Positions 7,937-16,993 of a stretch of 64,000 nt of DNA are shown piece after piece (within the stretch, counting starts at the first letter, position 1; each line of letters starts with the position of its first letter). The notes under the pieces are model-generated. The model saw only the letters and a list, made by a program, of their open reading frames with translations, was not told the DNA's origin and ran no database searches. This stretch comes from Streptomyces sp. A3M-1-3. Its GTDB lineage: Bacteria > Actinomycetota > Actinomycetes > Streptomycetales > Streptomycetaceae. The position numbers were made by a program, and so were the translations under genes. The stretch covers positions 62,001 to 126,000 of the forward strand of contig NZ_JANAVP010000011.1 of assembly GCF_024213665.1 (NCBI RefSeq). The letters are read 5' to 3'.

Positions 7937-9622
7937 CTACTCCGGGTTGCCCGTGGAGACGTCGAAGGTGAACTCTGCGTCCTTGGGGTCGATGTCGGTG
8001 CCCGGTGCGGGGAACTGCTCCATCACCGCGCCCTCACCGTAGACCGCCTCGTCCTTGGGCCTTTCCAGCTCGATCTGCCAGCCCGCGGCCTGGATGCACT
8101 CCTTCACCGAGGCGATGTGCTTGAGCCGGAAGTCGGGCGCCCGCACCTTGTCCGGGTCGTCGTACGCCTCCTGGGCGTCGGTGCACTTTTCCTTCTCGAT
8201 CGTCTTCGTGTGATCCGGACCCTTGTGCCCCGGCTTCTGCGTCTCGGTCTCCGTCGCGCTGGGGCCCGGCCTGCCCGCCTCGTCCGCCGGGTCCTTGTTC
8301 AGGGCGATCGCCGTGATCAGGCCGCCGACCGCCAGCAGCGCGACCGCGATCGCGCCCACGATGACCGGCATGTTCCGCTTGCCGCCATTGCCACCGCCGC
8401 CACTATTACCGCCCGAACCGCCCTGCACCGCCGGGGAGATCGTGTACGGCGGCGGGGTCGAGGCACCGTGCGGCGCGTACTGCGCCGGCGCCGGCGTCTG
8501 ATAGCCCTGCTGGGGCTGGTGCTGCTGCGGGTAGCCGTAGCCCGCCGACGGCATCGACGGCATCGACGGAGCCGGCGTGTACGGACCCGGCTGGTACGGG
8601 GTCTGGACGCCGCTCGGCGGCGCCTGCGCGCTCGTGTCGACCGGCGGGAAGACCGCCGACCCCACGCCCGCACCGCTCTGGGCCGGACCGCCGGCCACGA
8701 TCACCGGAGCGCCGGTCCGGCCCGCGCTCGCGATCCGCGCGCACTCGTCCCGCATCGCGGCGGCGGTCGGGAAACGCTCGTTCGGATTCTTCCTGAGCGC
8801 CCGCGCGACCAGCGCGTCCATCGCCGGAGTGACCGACCGGTTCACCGTGGAGGGCGCGACCGGCTCCTCCTGCACATGCGCGTACGCGATGGCGAGCGGC
8901 GAGTCCGCGTCGAACGGCAGCCGACCGGTGAGCAGCTGGAAGAGCATGATGCCGACCGAGTACAGGTCGGAGCGGGCGTCCACACCGCGCCCCAGCGCCT
9001 GTTCGGGGGAGAGGTACTGCGGGGTGCCGACGACCATGCCGGTCTGCGTCATCGAGGTGACACCGGACTGCATGGCGCGCGCGATACCGAAGTCCATGAC
9101 CTTGACCACACCACGCTTGGTCATCATCACGTTGCCCGGCTTGATGTCCCGGTGGACCAGGCCCATTTCATGACTGGTCTCCAGCGCGGCCAGCACATCG
9201 CCCGTCACCTTCAGGGCCTTGTCGGCGGGCATCGCGCCGTACTGCCGGATGTCCGCCTGCAGGACCGAGCCGAGCGGCTGCCCCTCCACGTACTCCATGA
9301 CGATGTACGGCATCAGCGAGCCGGACCCCGCGGCGGAGCCGCTCTCTGTCAGCGTGTCCTCGCCGGTGTCGAACACCGAGACGATGTTGGTGTGCGAGAG
9401 CTTGGCCACCGCCTGCGCCTCACGCCGGAAACGCTCGCGGAACGACTGCTCGCGGCCGAGTTCGGTGTGAAGCGTCTTGATGGCCACCTGGCGGTCGAGC
9501 GCCGAGTCGTAGGCGAGGTACACCGAGGCCATGCCGCCCTCGCCGAGCAGGTCGCGGAGCTGGTACCGGCCGCCCGCGACCGAACCGCCCGCGTAGCGGC
9601 CCTGTGCGCCGTCCTGGCTCAT
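7937..9622 (-). CDS. Membrane Ser/Thr protein kinase with one PASTA-like domain
   Basis: PknB-type receptor kinase that phosphorylates Ser/Thr in cytoplasmic targets. The kinase domain has the Gly loop GEGGMASV (27-34), Lys49 in VAIK, the catalytic loop HRDIKPGN and the DFG motif. A Pro/Gln/Tyr-rich juxtamembrane linker follows, then one helix (MPVIVGAIAVALLAVGGLITA) and an extracellular PASTA-like segment (DFRLKHIASVKECIQAAGW to the end). ATG at 9622 is chosen for GAGGGGGA about 9 nt upstream. It is divergent from a second kinase gene 308 bp away. PASTA kinases sense peptidoglycan fragments; a single domain is fewer than in PknB of mycobacteria. Confidence 0.92.
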   Translation of the reverse strand: MSQDGAQGRYAGGSVAGGRYQLRDLLGEGGMASVYLAYDSALDRQVAIKTLHTELGREQSFRERFRREAQAVAKLSHTNIVSVFDTGEDTLTESGSAAGSGSLMPYIVMEYVEGQPLGSVLQADIRQYGAMPADKALKVTGDVLAALETSHEMGLVHRDIKPGNVMMTKRGVVKVMDFGIARAMQSGVTSMTQTGMVVGTPQYLSPEQALGRGVDARSDLYSVGIMLFQLLTGRLPFDADSPLAIAYAHVQEEPVAPSTVNRSVTPAMDALVARALRKNPNERFPTAAAMRDECARIASAGRTGAPVIVAGGPAQSGAGVGSAVFPPVDTSAQAPPSGVQTPYQPGPYTPAPSMPSMPSAGYGYPQQHQPQQGYQTPAPAQYAPHGASTPPPYTISPAVQGGSGGNSGGGGNGGKRNMPVIVGAIAVALLAVGGLITAIALNKDPADEAGRPGPSATETETQKPGHKGPDHTKTIEKEKCTDAQEAYDDPDKVRAPDFRLKHIASVKECIQAAGWQIELERPKDEAVYGEGAVMEQFPAPGTDIDPKDAEFTFDVSTGNPE

Positions 9623-9930
9623 GACTGTGGTCCCCCTCGGCGCGAGCCCCGTGCACACGAGCGCCCCGCGATGATCCGTATGTACGGGCCAAGTCTGCCC
9701 GGTGGCACCGACACGTCAAGCCGGGTGCCCGTTCCGTGACCGTACGCGCATCAAGCGTCTCGGAAGCGTTACAGGGACTGCGCGGGATGTGCGCGGGTAC
9801 CCGTGAGCGGGTCGGACGGCCCGTCCGTCACGGACCGGGCCGCCGCCCGAAGCCTGTAGCGTGCACTCCTGGAGCACTGTACCGACCACCGCGTACGCGC
9901 AGACGCGGACAGAAATGACGGCGAGGACTG
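9623..9930. other. Divergent intergenic region between two kinase genes
   Basis: This 308-bp gap must hold both promoters. It contains GC-rich dyads (GACGGCCCGTC near 9817) and a TGTAGCGT segment near 9855 that could be a -10 for the rightward gene. No gene or RNA was recognised. Confidence 0.4.
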
Positions 9931-11526
9931 ATGGCACCCGAACCCGAGGCAAACGGCGCCGGGATGGCTGATGCTCCTGAGCAGTGGGGCGCGGGCGGAC
10001 TGGTCGGCGACGGCCGTTACCGGCTGACCCACCGGCTCGGCCGCGGCGGTATGGCGGAGGTGTTCGCCGCCGAGGACGTCCGTCTGGGCCGTACCGTGGC
10101 CGTGAAGCTGCTGCGCGCCGATCTCGCCGAGGACCCGGTCTCCAAGGCCCGCTTCACGCGTGAGGCGCAGTCGGTCGCCGGCCTCAACCACCATGCGGTG
10201 GTGGCTGTGTACGACTCCGGCGAGGACAAGGTCGGTATCAACACCGTTCCTTACATCGTCATGGAACTCGTCGAGGGCCGTACGATCCGGGACCTGCTGA
10301 TGAGCGCCGAGGCGCCGGGCCCGGAGCAGGCGCTGATCATCGTCTCCGGGGTGCTCGAAGCCCTCGCGTACAGCCATCAGCACGGCATCGTGCACCGCGA
10401 CATCAAGCCCGCGAACGTCATCATCACGCACGGCGGCGCGGTCAAGGTGATGGACTTCGGCATCGCGCGCGCCCTGCACGGCGCGCAGTCGACGATGACC
10501 CAGACCGGCATGGTCATGGGCACCCCGCAGTACCTCTCGCCCGAACAGGCGCTGGGCAAGGCCGTCGACCACCGCAGTGACCTGTACGCGACCGGCTGCC
10601 TGCTGTACGAACTCCTCGCCCTGCGGCCCCCGTTCATCGGCGAGACCCCGCTCTCGGTCGTCTACCAGCACGTCCAGGACGCGCCCGTCCCGCCGTCCGA
10701 GATGTCCGACGGGGTACCGCCGGAGCTCGACGGGCTTGTGATGCGCGCCCTCGCCAAGGACCCGGACGACCGGTTCCAGAGCGCCGAGGAGATGCGCGGG
10801 CTGGTCCAGTACGGCCTGCAGATGCTCCAGGAACAGGGCAGCCACACCGGCACATGGAACACCGGGCCCGTCGAGATGCACGCCGGCGGCGGCACCGCCG
10901 CGATGGGCCTGGCCGGCGCCGGCGCCCTTTCGCACCCCGACCAGGGCATGACCTCGCAGTTCGGGCAGCCGATGCTGCGGCCGCCGAACGGCGACGACGG
11001 CGGCTTCGACGGCGGATACCGCGACGGCAACGGCCGTGGCGGCCGCTGGAAGATGTGGCTGTTCGCCGCACTCGCGGTGTTCGCGATCGCGGGCGGCATC
11101 GTGTACGCGCTGGACCAGGGGAAGCGGGCGGGCGAGGGCAACAAGTCCGAAACGCAGGTCTCCGAGAGCCCGTCCACCCCGGAGAAGAACACCCCGAGCG
11201 AGTCGCAGTCCTCGGAAGACGACGAGAAAGAGGAGCCGGACACCTCGACCGGCGGTCACCAGGACTTCACCCCCGACCCGACCCCGACGAAGAGCGAGCC
11301 GAGCACGGACCCGACGCCCAGCGAGTCCGACTCGGAGTCGCCCGATCCAGGTACGGACACTGGCGGTTCGACGGACGGTGGTACCGACGGCGGACCTACC
11401 ACGGACCCCACGGACACGTCGACGACGACGGACGGCGGCAACGACTCGGCCGGCACGAGCGAGGGCACCGTCGAAGGGGTTACCGAGGGCAGCACCACCG
11501 GGGGAGGCACCACCCCCGGGGGCTGA
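9931..11526 (+). CDS. Membrane Ser/Thr protein kinase with Ser/Thr/Asp-rich extracellular tail
   Basis: Second Hanks-type kinase of the pair. Gly loop GRGGMAEV (37-44), Lys59 in VAVK, HRDIKPAN and DFGIAR motifs are intact. After a Gly-rich linker there is one membrane helix (MWLFAALAVFAIAGGIVYAL), then about 140 extracellular residues rich in Ser, Thr, Asp, Pro and Gly with no PASTA fold. The tail ends TTGGGTTPGG and looks like a wall-spanning, possibly glycosylated linker. Kinase cores of the two neighbours are very similar in motif wording, suggesting an old duplication followed by replacement of the sensor. The substrate is unknown. Confidence 0.92.
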   Translation: MAPEPEANGAGMADAPEQWGAGGLVGDGRYRLTHRLGRGGMAEVFAAEDVRLGRTVAVKLLRADLAEDPVSKARFTREAQSVAGLNHHAVVAVYDSGEDKVGINTVPYIVMELVEGRTIRDLLMSAEAPGPEQALIIVSGVLEALAYSHQHGIVHRDIKPANVIITHGGAVKVMDFGIARALHGAQSTMTQTGMVMGTPQYLSPEQALGKAVDHRSDLYATGCLLYELLALRPPFIGETPLSVVYQHVQDAPVPPSEMSDGVPPELDGLVMRALAKDPDDRFQSAEEMRGLVQYGLQMLQEQGSHTGTWNTGPVEMHAGGGTAAMGLAGAGALSHPDQGMTSQFGQPMLRPPNGDDGGFDGGYRDGNGRGGRWKMWLFAALAVFAIAGGIVYALDQGKRAGEGNKSETQVSESPSTPEKNTPSESQSSEDDEKEEPDTSTGGHQDFTPDPTPTKSEPSTDPTPSESDSESPDPGTDTGGSTDGGTDGGPTTDPTDTSTTTDGGNDSAGTSEGTVEGVTEGSTTGGGTTPGG

Positions 11527-11528
11527 CC

Positions 11529-12569
11529 TCACCCCGCGAACGCCTCGCGCACCGCCTCGTACTCTCTCGTCCACCACACCGCCAGGGCCGACGCCGCAGG
11601 GAACTGCGGGTCGGCCCTCCGGTCGTGCAGCTGGTAGCGCCAGCGCAGTATCCAGAAGTCGTTGAGCCGTTCCCACCACACCCGGTGCACCGCCGCGGCG
11701 AGTTCGGCCGCACAGGCCCCGGCCGCGCGCCGGTAGGCGCGCGCGTACGCCCGTACCTTCGGCAACTCCAGCTCCCCCACCGGCCGTACGAAGAAGATGA
11801 CCGCGGCCCGGACTGCCTCCTCGGCCCGCGGCTGCACCCCCAGCCGATCCCAGTCGACGATCGCGGCCGGTTCGGCTCCCCGGTACAGCAGGTTCAGCGG
11901 ATGGAAGTCCCCGTGCACCCATCCGGTAGCGGGCTCGGCGCCGGCCTCGGGCCTTCGGTGGGCGTGGAGTTCGAGGAGCGTACGCCGCTCCCGCAGCCGG
12001 TGCTCGGCCAGTTCGTCGAAGGAGTCGCGCGGCCTGCGCCCGCGTGCCCGCACCAGCAGTTCGTCGATGAGCGCGAAGGTCTGCCGGGGGTCGGCGCGGC
12101 CCGGATCGCAGCCCGGATCGCCGCCCGGCTGCTGCCGCACCGTGTGTCTGCGGTCCTCCTGCGCGCCCATCACCTGCTCCAGACAGGTGTGTACGACCCC
12201 CAGCAGGGCACCGAGCCGGCGCGACTCCACTGCGGTGAGCTGGGCCCCGCCGCGGTGCCGCCCCTCCACCCAGGGGTGCAGGGCGTAGTGGTTCCCGTCG
12301 AGGACGGCGACGGTGTCGCCGTCCGCCGCGGGGACGGGCGGGGCGACCGGCAGCCCCAGTGCGCCGAGGCGGGCGGTGGCCCGGTGCTGGCGCCGGATGG
12401 CGGTGCGGTCGCCGTCGAGATGGTGCTTGAGGAAGAAGTGGCCCCGGGTGGTGACGAGGCGGAAGCCGCGGTTCAGCAGGCCCTCGGCGACGGGCTCGCA
12501 GCGGACGGGCTCGCCCGCGTTCGCATAGCGGCGCAGCAGGCCGCCGACGGGCGGATCAGGGAGGGGCAC
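11529..12569 (-). CDS. APH-fold (aminoglycoside phosphotransferase-like) kinase
   Basis: Cytoplasmic kinase of the APH/choline-kinase superfamily, 346 residues. The catalytic segment VHGDFHPLNLLYR and the metal-binding IVDWDRLG are both intact, so it is likely active. The phosphate acceptor cannot be deduced; family members act on antibiotics, homoserine, choline or sugars. It converges with the kinase gene, with only 2 bp between the two stop codons. A true resistance role is not implied by the sequence. Confidence 0.82.
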   Translation of the reverse strand: MPLPDPPVGGLLRRYANAGEPVRCEPVAEGLLNRGFRLVTTRGHFFLKHHLDGDRTAIRRQHRATARLGALGLPVAPPVPAADGDTVAVLDGNHYALHPWVEGRHRGGAQLTAVESRRLGALLGVVHTCLEQVMGAQEDRRHTVRQQPGGDPGCDPGRADPRQTFALIDELLVRARGRRPRDSFDELAEHRLRERRTLLELHAHRRPEAGAEPATGWVHGDFHPLNLLYRGAEPAAIVDWDRLGVQPRAEEAVRAAVIFFVRPVGELELPKVRAYARAYRRAAGACAAELAAAVHRVWWERLNDFWILRWRYQLHDRRADPQFPAASALAVWWTREYEAVREAFAG

Positions 12570-12751
12570 CCCGCAGATGTTAGGTCACGGCGGTCGCGGT
12601 GCGTATCGTAATCGTCGCGCTCGGTGCCTCCGCCACGGATGCGGTCAAACACGTTCACCCCTTCCCAGGCGGAGTCGACCGGGATAACGTGCCGTTGTTC
12701 CGGCCGCCTGCAAGGCTGTGACCAGTAGTTGTTCCCGACTTTCTCGATTTA

Positions 12752-12765
12752 CTTGGAAATCCAAG
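12752..12765. promoter_or_regulatory. Perfect dyad CTTGGA-AA-TCCAAG
   Basis: Six-bp arms with a 2-bp centre, about 220 bp upstream of the E1alpha start, in the least GC-rich part of the leader. Candidate regulator site; the protein is not identified. Confidence 0.4.
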
Positions 12766-12905
12766 CAAAATCGCAGGTCAAATGGGGTTTCGCAGTTATG
12801 CGACGCACTGGGTAACGTGCATTGCGCAGGGCTCGCCGGGGCACCTGTCACGCCTGTTCCCGGCCGAGTCGCACCCACCCCGTGCGCAAAGCGGAAGAGG
12901 CGAGC

Positions 12906-12934
12906 CTCCCCCAGTCTTCGACCGGGGGGACCCC
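12906..12934. repeat. Streptomyces-type CCCCCAG/TTCG hairpin repeat
   Basis: CTCCCCCAG, TCTTCGA and CGGGGGGA form an imperfect hairpin in the operon leader. A related copy is found inside metG (52630-52659) and a shorter stem near 5730-5747. It may attenuate or stabilise the leader RNA. Confidence 0.5.
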
Positions 12935-12982
12935 AGGTTTCCCCGGACAGACCCCGGGGGCCGGACCGACGGAGGAGCACAC

Positions 12983-14152
12983 GTGACCGTGGAGAGCACT
13001 GCCGCGCGCAAGCCGCGACGCAGCGCCGGCACCAAGCGCGCCGCGAGCGCGAGCGCCAAGAAGGCGCCGCTGCCGCAGAGTGCCGAGCCCCAGCTCGTAC
13101 AGCTGCTGACGCCCGAGGGCGTCCGGGTCGAGCACCCGGAGTACGACATCGACCTCACCGCAGACGAGCTGCGCGGGCTCTACCGGGACATGGTCCTGAC
13201 CCGCCGCTTCGACGCCGAGGCCACCGCGCTGCAGCGGCAGGGCGAGCTGGGCCTGTGGGCTTCGCTGCTCGGCCAGGAGGCCGCGCAGATCGGCTCCGGC
13301 CGCGCGCTGCGCGACGACGACTACGTCTTCCCGACGTACCGCGAGCACGGCGTCGCCTGGTGCCGGGGGGTCGACCCGACGAACCTGCTGGGCATGTTCC
13401 GCGGTGTGAACCACGGCGGCTGGGACCCGACCACCAACAATTTCCACCTCTACACGATCGTGATCGGCTCGCAGACGCTGCACGCGACCGGTTACGCGAT
13501 GGGTGTCGCGAAGGACGGCGCGGACTCCGCCGTCATCGCGTACTTCGGTGACGGCGCCTCCAGCCAGGGTGACGTCGCCGAATCGTTCACCTTCTCCGCG
13601 GTCTACAACGCCCCGGTCGTCTTCTTCTGCCAGAACAACCAGTGGGCGATCTCCGAGCCCACCGAGCGCCAGAGCCGCGTGCCGCTCTACCAGCGCGCGC
13701 AGGGCTACGGCTTCCCGGGCGTGCGGGTCGACGGCAACGACGTCCTCGCCTGCCTGGCCGTGACCCGCTCCGCGCTGGAGCGGGCCCGCGCCGGCGAGGG
13801 CCCGACCCTGGTCGAGGCCTTCACGTACCGCATGGGCGCGCACACCACCTCCGACGACCCGACGAAGTACCGGGCCGACGAGGAGCGCGAGGCGTGGGAG
13901 GCGAAGGACCCGATCCTGCGCATGAAGGCGTACCTGTCCGCCGAGGGGATCGCCGACGAGGCGTACTTCGCGGAGCTGGAGGCCGAGAGCGAGGCACTCG
14001 GCAAGCGGGTGCGCGAGGCCGTTCGCGCCATGCCCGACCCGGACATCATGGCGATCTTCGAGAACGTGTACGCGGACGGGCACGCGCTCGTCGATGAGGA
14101 GCGCGCGCAGTTCGCCGCCTACCAGGCGTCGTTCGCCGAGGAGGGCAAGTAA
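12983..14152 (+). CDS. Branched-chain 2-oxo acid / pyruvate dehydrogenase E1 alpha subunit
   Basis: Thiamine-diphosphate-dependent decarboxylase subunit of a 2-oxo acid dehydrogenase complex; with E1beta it loads acyl groups on lipoyl-E2. The TPP motif runs from GDGASSQGD to QNNQWAIS, with the usual spacing. A Lys/Arg/Ala-rich N-terminal extension of about 30 residues precedes the core. GTG at 12983 is set by GGAGGA 6 nt upstream. The three genes E1alpha-E1beta-E2 lie 3 and 10 bp apart. From memory this matches the bkdA2/bkdF-type sets of Streptomyces, which supply branched acyl-CoA starters for fatty acids and polyketides. E3 is not in the window. Pyruvate as substrate is not excluded. Confidence 0.9.
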   Translation: MTVESTAARKPRRSAGTKRAASASAKKAPLPQSAEPQLVQLLTPEGVRVEHPEYDIDLTADELRGLYRDMVLTRRFDAEATALQRQGELGLWASLLGQEAAQIGSGRALRDDDYVFPTYREHGVAWCRGVDPTNLLGMFRGVNHGGWDPTTNNFHLYTIVIGSQTLHATGYAMGVAKDGADSAVIAYFGDGASSQGDVAESFTFSAVYNAPVVFFCQNNQWAISEPTERQSRVPLYQRAQGYGFPGVRVDGNDVLACLAVTRSALERARAGEGPTLVEAFTYRMGAHTTSDDPTKYRADEEREAWEAKDPILRMKAYLSAEGIADEAYFAELEAESEALGKRVREAVRAMPDPDIMAIFENVYADGHALVDEERAQFAAYQASFAEEGK

Positions 14153-14155
14153 GCC

Positions 14156-15136
14156 ATGGCCATCGAAAAGATGTCTCTCGCGAAGGCGCTCAACGAGTCG
14201 CTGCGCAAGGCCCTCGAAGACGACCCCAAGGTCCTCATCATGGGAGAGGACGTCGGCAAGCTCGGCGGCGTCTTCCGGATCACCGACGGTCTGCAGAAGG
14301 ACTTCGGCGAGGAGCGGGTCATCGACACGCCGCTCGCCGAGTCCGGCATCGTCGGTACGGCGATCGGTCTGGCCCTGCGCGGCTACCGGCCCGTCGTCGA
14401 GATCCAGTTCGACGGTTTCGTCTTCCCCGCGTACGACCAGATCGTCACGCAGCTCGCGAAGATGCACGCCCGTGCGCTCGGCAAGATCAAGCTGCCGGTC
14501 GTCATCCGTATCCCGTACGCGGGCGGCATCGGCGCGGTCGAGCACCATTCTGAGTCGCCCGAGGCGCTGTTCGCGCACGTGGCCGGTCTCAAGGTCGTCT
14601 CGCCGTCCAATGCGGCGGACGGCTACTGGATGATGCAGCAGGCCGTCCAGAGTGACGACCCGATCATCTTCTTCGAGCCGAAGCGGCGCTACTGGGACAA
14701 GGCCGAGGTGGACGTCGAGGCGATCCCCGGCCCGCTCCACAAGGCCCGTGTCGCGCAGGCCGGCTCCGACCTCACCCTCGCCGCGTACGGCCCGATGGTG
14801 AAGGTCTGCCTCGAGGCGGCCGCGGCCGCCGCCGAGGAGGGCAAGTCGATCGAGGTCGTCGACCTCCGCTCGATGTCGCCCGTCGACTTCGACACCCTCC
14901 AGTCCTCGGTCGAGAAGACCCGCAGGCTGGTCGTGGTGCACGAGGCTCCGGTATTCCTGGGTGTGGGCGCGGAGATCGCCGCCCGCATCACCGAGCGGTG
15001 CTTCTACCACCTCGAGGCCCCGGTGCTCCGGGTCGGCGGCTACCACGCCCCGTACCCGCCGGCCCGCCTGGAGGACGAGTACCTGCCCGGCCTGGACCGG
15101 GTGCTCGACGCCGTCGACCGCTCGCTGGCGTACTGA
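14156..15136 (+). CDS. 2-oxo acid dehydrogenase E1 beta subunit
   Basis: Partner of E1alpha in the alpha2beta2 decarboxylase. The 326 residues cover the transketolase pyrimidine-binding domain (start MSLAKALNESLRKALE, ESGIVGTAIGLALRG) and the C-terminal transketolase domain (VVDLRSMSPVD, APVFLGVGAEIAA). The HHSESPEALF segment typical of branched-chain and pyruvate E1beta is present near residue 125. It follows E1alpha by 3 bp, with the ribosome site GAGGAGGGCAAG inside the upstream gene end, so expression is coupled. Confidence 0.93.
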   Translation: MAIEKMSLAKALNESLRKALEDDPKVLIMGEDVGKLGGVFRITDGLQKDFGEERVIDTPLAESGIVGTAIGLALRGYRPVVEIQFDGFVFPAYDQIVTQLAKMHARALGKIKLPVVIRIPYAGGIGAVEHHSESPEALFAHVAGLKVVSPSNAADGYWMMQQAVQSDDPIIFFEPKRRYWDKAEVDVEAIPGPLHKARVAQAGSDLTLAAYGPMVKVCLEAAAAAAEEGKSIEVVDLRSMSPVDFDTLQSSVEKTRRLVVVHEAPVFLGVGAEIAARITERCFYHLEAPVLRVGGYHAPYPPARLEDEYLPGLDRVLDAVDRSLAY

Positions 15137-15146
15137 GGAGAGGGTC

Positions 15147-16640
15147 GTGACGACAATGACTGAGAGCGCTGCCCGCTTCCGCGAGTTCAAGATGCCCGAC
15201 GTGGGCGAGGGACTCACCGAGGCCGAGATCCTCAAGTGGTACGTCCAGCCGGGCGACACCGTCACCGACGGCCAGGTCGTCTGCGAGGTCGAGACGGCGA
15301 AGGCGGCGGTCGAGCTGCCGATTCCGTACGACGGTGTGGTGCACGAGCTGCGCTTCGGCGAGGGCACGACGGTCGACGTCGGCCAGGTGATCATCTCGGT
15401 GGACACCGACCCCTCGGCCGGGGAGGCGGGGCCGGAGCAGGCAGCCGCTGCTGCCGCCCCGGCCGCGGAGCCTGCGGCCGCGCCCGCCGCTGCCGCGCCG
15501 GCGCCCGCCGCTGCCGAGCCGGAGGGCCGTCAGCCGGTGCTCGTCGGCTACGGAGTCTCCACCGCGTCGACGAAGCGCCGCCCGCGCAAGCCGACCGCCC
15601 CGGCCGACCAGGCCGTCCCCGGCACCGGTGAGGCCGGCGGTACGTACTACCCGCAGGCCGCAGCCGCTGCCGCGCTGCAGACCGAGCTGAACGGCCACGG
15701 CGGCAGGCCGGCGCCGGCCGGCACCGCTCCCGCGGGGGCGCGCCCGCTGGCGAAGCCGCCGGTGCGCAAGCTCGCGAAGGACCTGGGCATCGACCTGGCG
15801 GCCGTCGTGCCGACCGGGGCCGACGGGGTCGTGACCCGCGAGGACGTGCACGCCGCGGCGGCGGCCGCGACGCAGCAGGCCGCCCCGGTGGCGGAGCCGG
15901 TCGCCCAGGCGCCGGTGGCGGTGCCGGTGGCCGTGGACGGGCGGGAGACCCGTATCCCGGTCAAGGGCGTACGGAAGGCCACCGCGCAGGCGATGGTCAC
16001 CAGCGCGTTCACCGCGCCGCACGTGACCGAGTTCATCACCGTCGACGTGACGCGGACGATGAAGCTGGTCCAGGAACTCAAGCAGGATCCGGACATGGCG
16101 GGGCTGCGGGTCAATCCGCTGCTGCTGGTCGCCAAGGCACTGCTGGTCGCGATCAAGCGGAACCCGGACGTCAACGCGGCCTGGGACGAGGCGGCCCAGG
16201 AGATCGTGGTCAAGCACTACGTGAACCTCGGGATCGCGGCCGCCACGCCGCGCGGTCTGCTCGTACCGAACATCAAGGACGCGCAGGCCAAGACGCTGCC
16301 GCAGCTGGCCGAGTCCCTCGGCGGGCTGGTGTCCACGGCGCGGGACGGCAAGACGTCCCCGGCGGCGATGCAGGGCGGCACGGTGACCATCACCAACGTC
16401 GGCGTCTTCGGCGTCGACACCGGCACGCCGATCCTCAACCCGGGCGAGTCCGCGATCCTCGCGGTCGGTGCGATCAAGCTCCAGCCGTGGGTGCACAAGG
16501 GCAAGGTCAAGCCGCGTCAGGTGACCACCCTCGCGCTGTCCTTCGACCACCGCCTGGTCGACGGCGAACTCGGCTCCAAGGTCCTCGCGGATATCGCGGC
16601 GGTCCTGGAGAACCCCAAGCGCCTCATCACCTGGGCCTGA
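15147..16640 (+). CDS. Dihydrolipoamide acyltransferase E2
   Basis: Core acyltransferase of the complex. One lipoyl domain lies at residues 10-90 with lipoylation Lys52 in EVETAKAAV, followed by an Ala/Pro linker of about 60 residues. The peripheral subunit-binding domain is at about 205-240 (PPVRKLAKDLGIDL, GVVTREDV). The C-terminal catalytic domain carries the active-site motif FDHRLVDG near the end (HxxxDG). GTG at 15147 is preferred because GAGGAGAGGG is at 15135; ATG at 15156 is the alternative. A single lipoyl domain and the gene order agree with branched-chain complexes. A strong hairpin terminator follows. Confidence 0.93.
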   Translation: MTTMTESAARFREFKMPDVGEGLTEAEILKWYVQPGDTVTDGQVVCEVETAKAAVELPIPYDGVVHELRFGEGTTVDVGQVIISVDTDPSAGEAGPEQAAAAAAPAAEPAAAPAAAAPAPAAAEPEGRQPVLVGYGVSTASTKRRPRKPTAPADQAVPGTGEAGGTYYPQAAAAAALQTELNGHGGRPAPAGTAPAGARPLAKPPVRKLAKDLGIDLAAVVPTGADGVVTREDVHAAAAAATQQAAPVAEPVAQAPVAVPVAVDGRETRIPVKGVRKATAQAMVTSAFTAPHVTEFITVDVTRTMKLVQELKQDPDMAGLRVNPLLLVAKALLVAIKRNPDVNAAWDEAAQEIVVKHYVNLGIAAATPRGLLVPNIKDAQAKTLPQLAESLGGLVSTARDGKTSPAAMQGGTVTITNVGVFGVDTGTPILNPGESAILAVGAIKLQPWVHKGKVKPRQVTTLALSFDHRLVDGELGSKVLADIAAVLENPKRLITWA

Positions 16641-16663
16641 CGGGCCTGACGGTCTGACCACAC

Positions 16664-16704
16664 ACGGAGGGGGCCGGCGGCAAGCGCCGCCGGGCCCCCT
16701 CCGT
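16664..16704 (+). terminator. Strong GC-rich hairpin after E2
   Basis: ACGGAGGGGGCC..GGCGGC pairs with GCCGCC..GGCCCCCTCCGT in a stem of about 18 bp, 23 bp past the E2 stop. It ends the three-gene operon. Confidence 0.8.
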
Positions 16705-16993
16705 ACGTATTCGGCCAATGTCGGTCCGTGCGCTTCCTGGCGGGAATCGGATGGTCCACTTCCAGGTACGTGCACCTGTCATCGAACGGGCAGGCGACGC
16801 TTCTGCCGATGTGCAAGTGGAACAGCGGCGGATTCGACTGTTGCGCATTGGATGATCAAAGCCGGTGGTATTCGGCCGGAGGTCCTTTGACGCCCGGTCA
16901 ACTCGACCCGCAGCATTGCGAATCGCGTCTTCCTGACGGACGTACGGAAGACGACCGGCGCCGTGATGCGCAACTCCACCCGATTGGTGGCCC
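16705..16993. other. Intergenic region upstream of the adaptor gene
   Basis: About 290 bp with AT-richer patches (TTGCGCATTGGATGATCAAA near 16840) that may be promoter DNA for the export operon. No gene with convincing codon use or ribosome site was found here. Confidence 0.35.

Larger units (their letters stand above)
12570..12982 (+). promoter_or_regulatory. Leader of the keto-acid dehydrogenase operon
   Basis: This gap of about 410 bp precedes the E1alpha gene. It holds a perfect dyad CTTGGA-AA-TCCAAG (12752-12765), an AT-richer promoter-like zone around 12735-12815, and a Streptomyces-type CCCCCAG..TTCG..GGGGG hairpin at 12906-12934. GGAGGA at 12971 is the ribosome site. No other gene was recognised. 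Confidence 0.5.

Noticed and set aside
11498..11519. CCGGGGG/CCCCCGG hairpin as terminator of the second kinase gene
   Set aside because: It lies within the coding end and may simply reflect Gly/Thr/Pro codons; not firm enough to list.
11529..12569. Aminoglycoside resistance gene
   Set aside because: The APH fold is shared by many kinases of primary metabolism; no sequence feature specific for aminoglycosides was seen.
12848..15406. Long leftward frame opposite the E1 genes
   Set aside because: E1alpha/E1beta motifs, ribosome sites and spacing are all on the rightward strand.
14988..16775. Leftward frame opposite the E2 gene
   Set aside because: Mirror of the E2 codon pattern; no family features.
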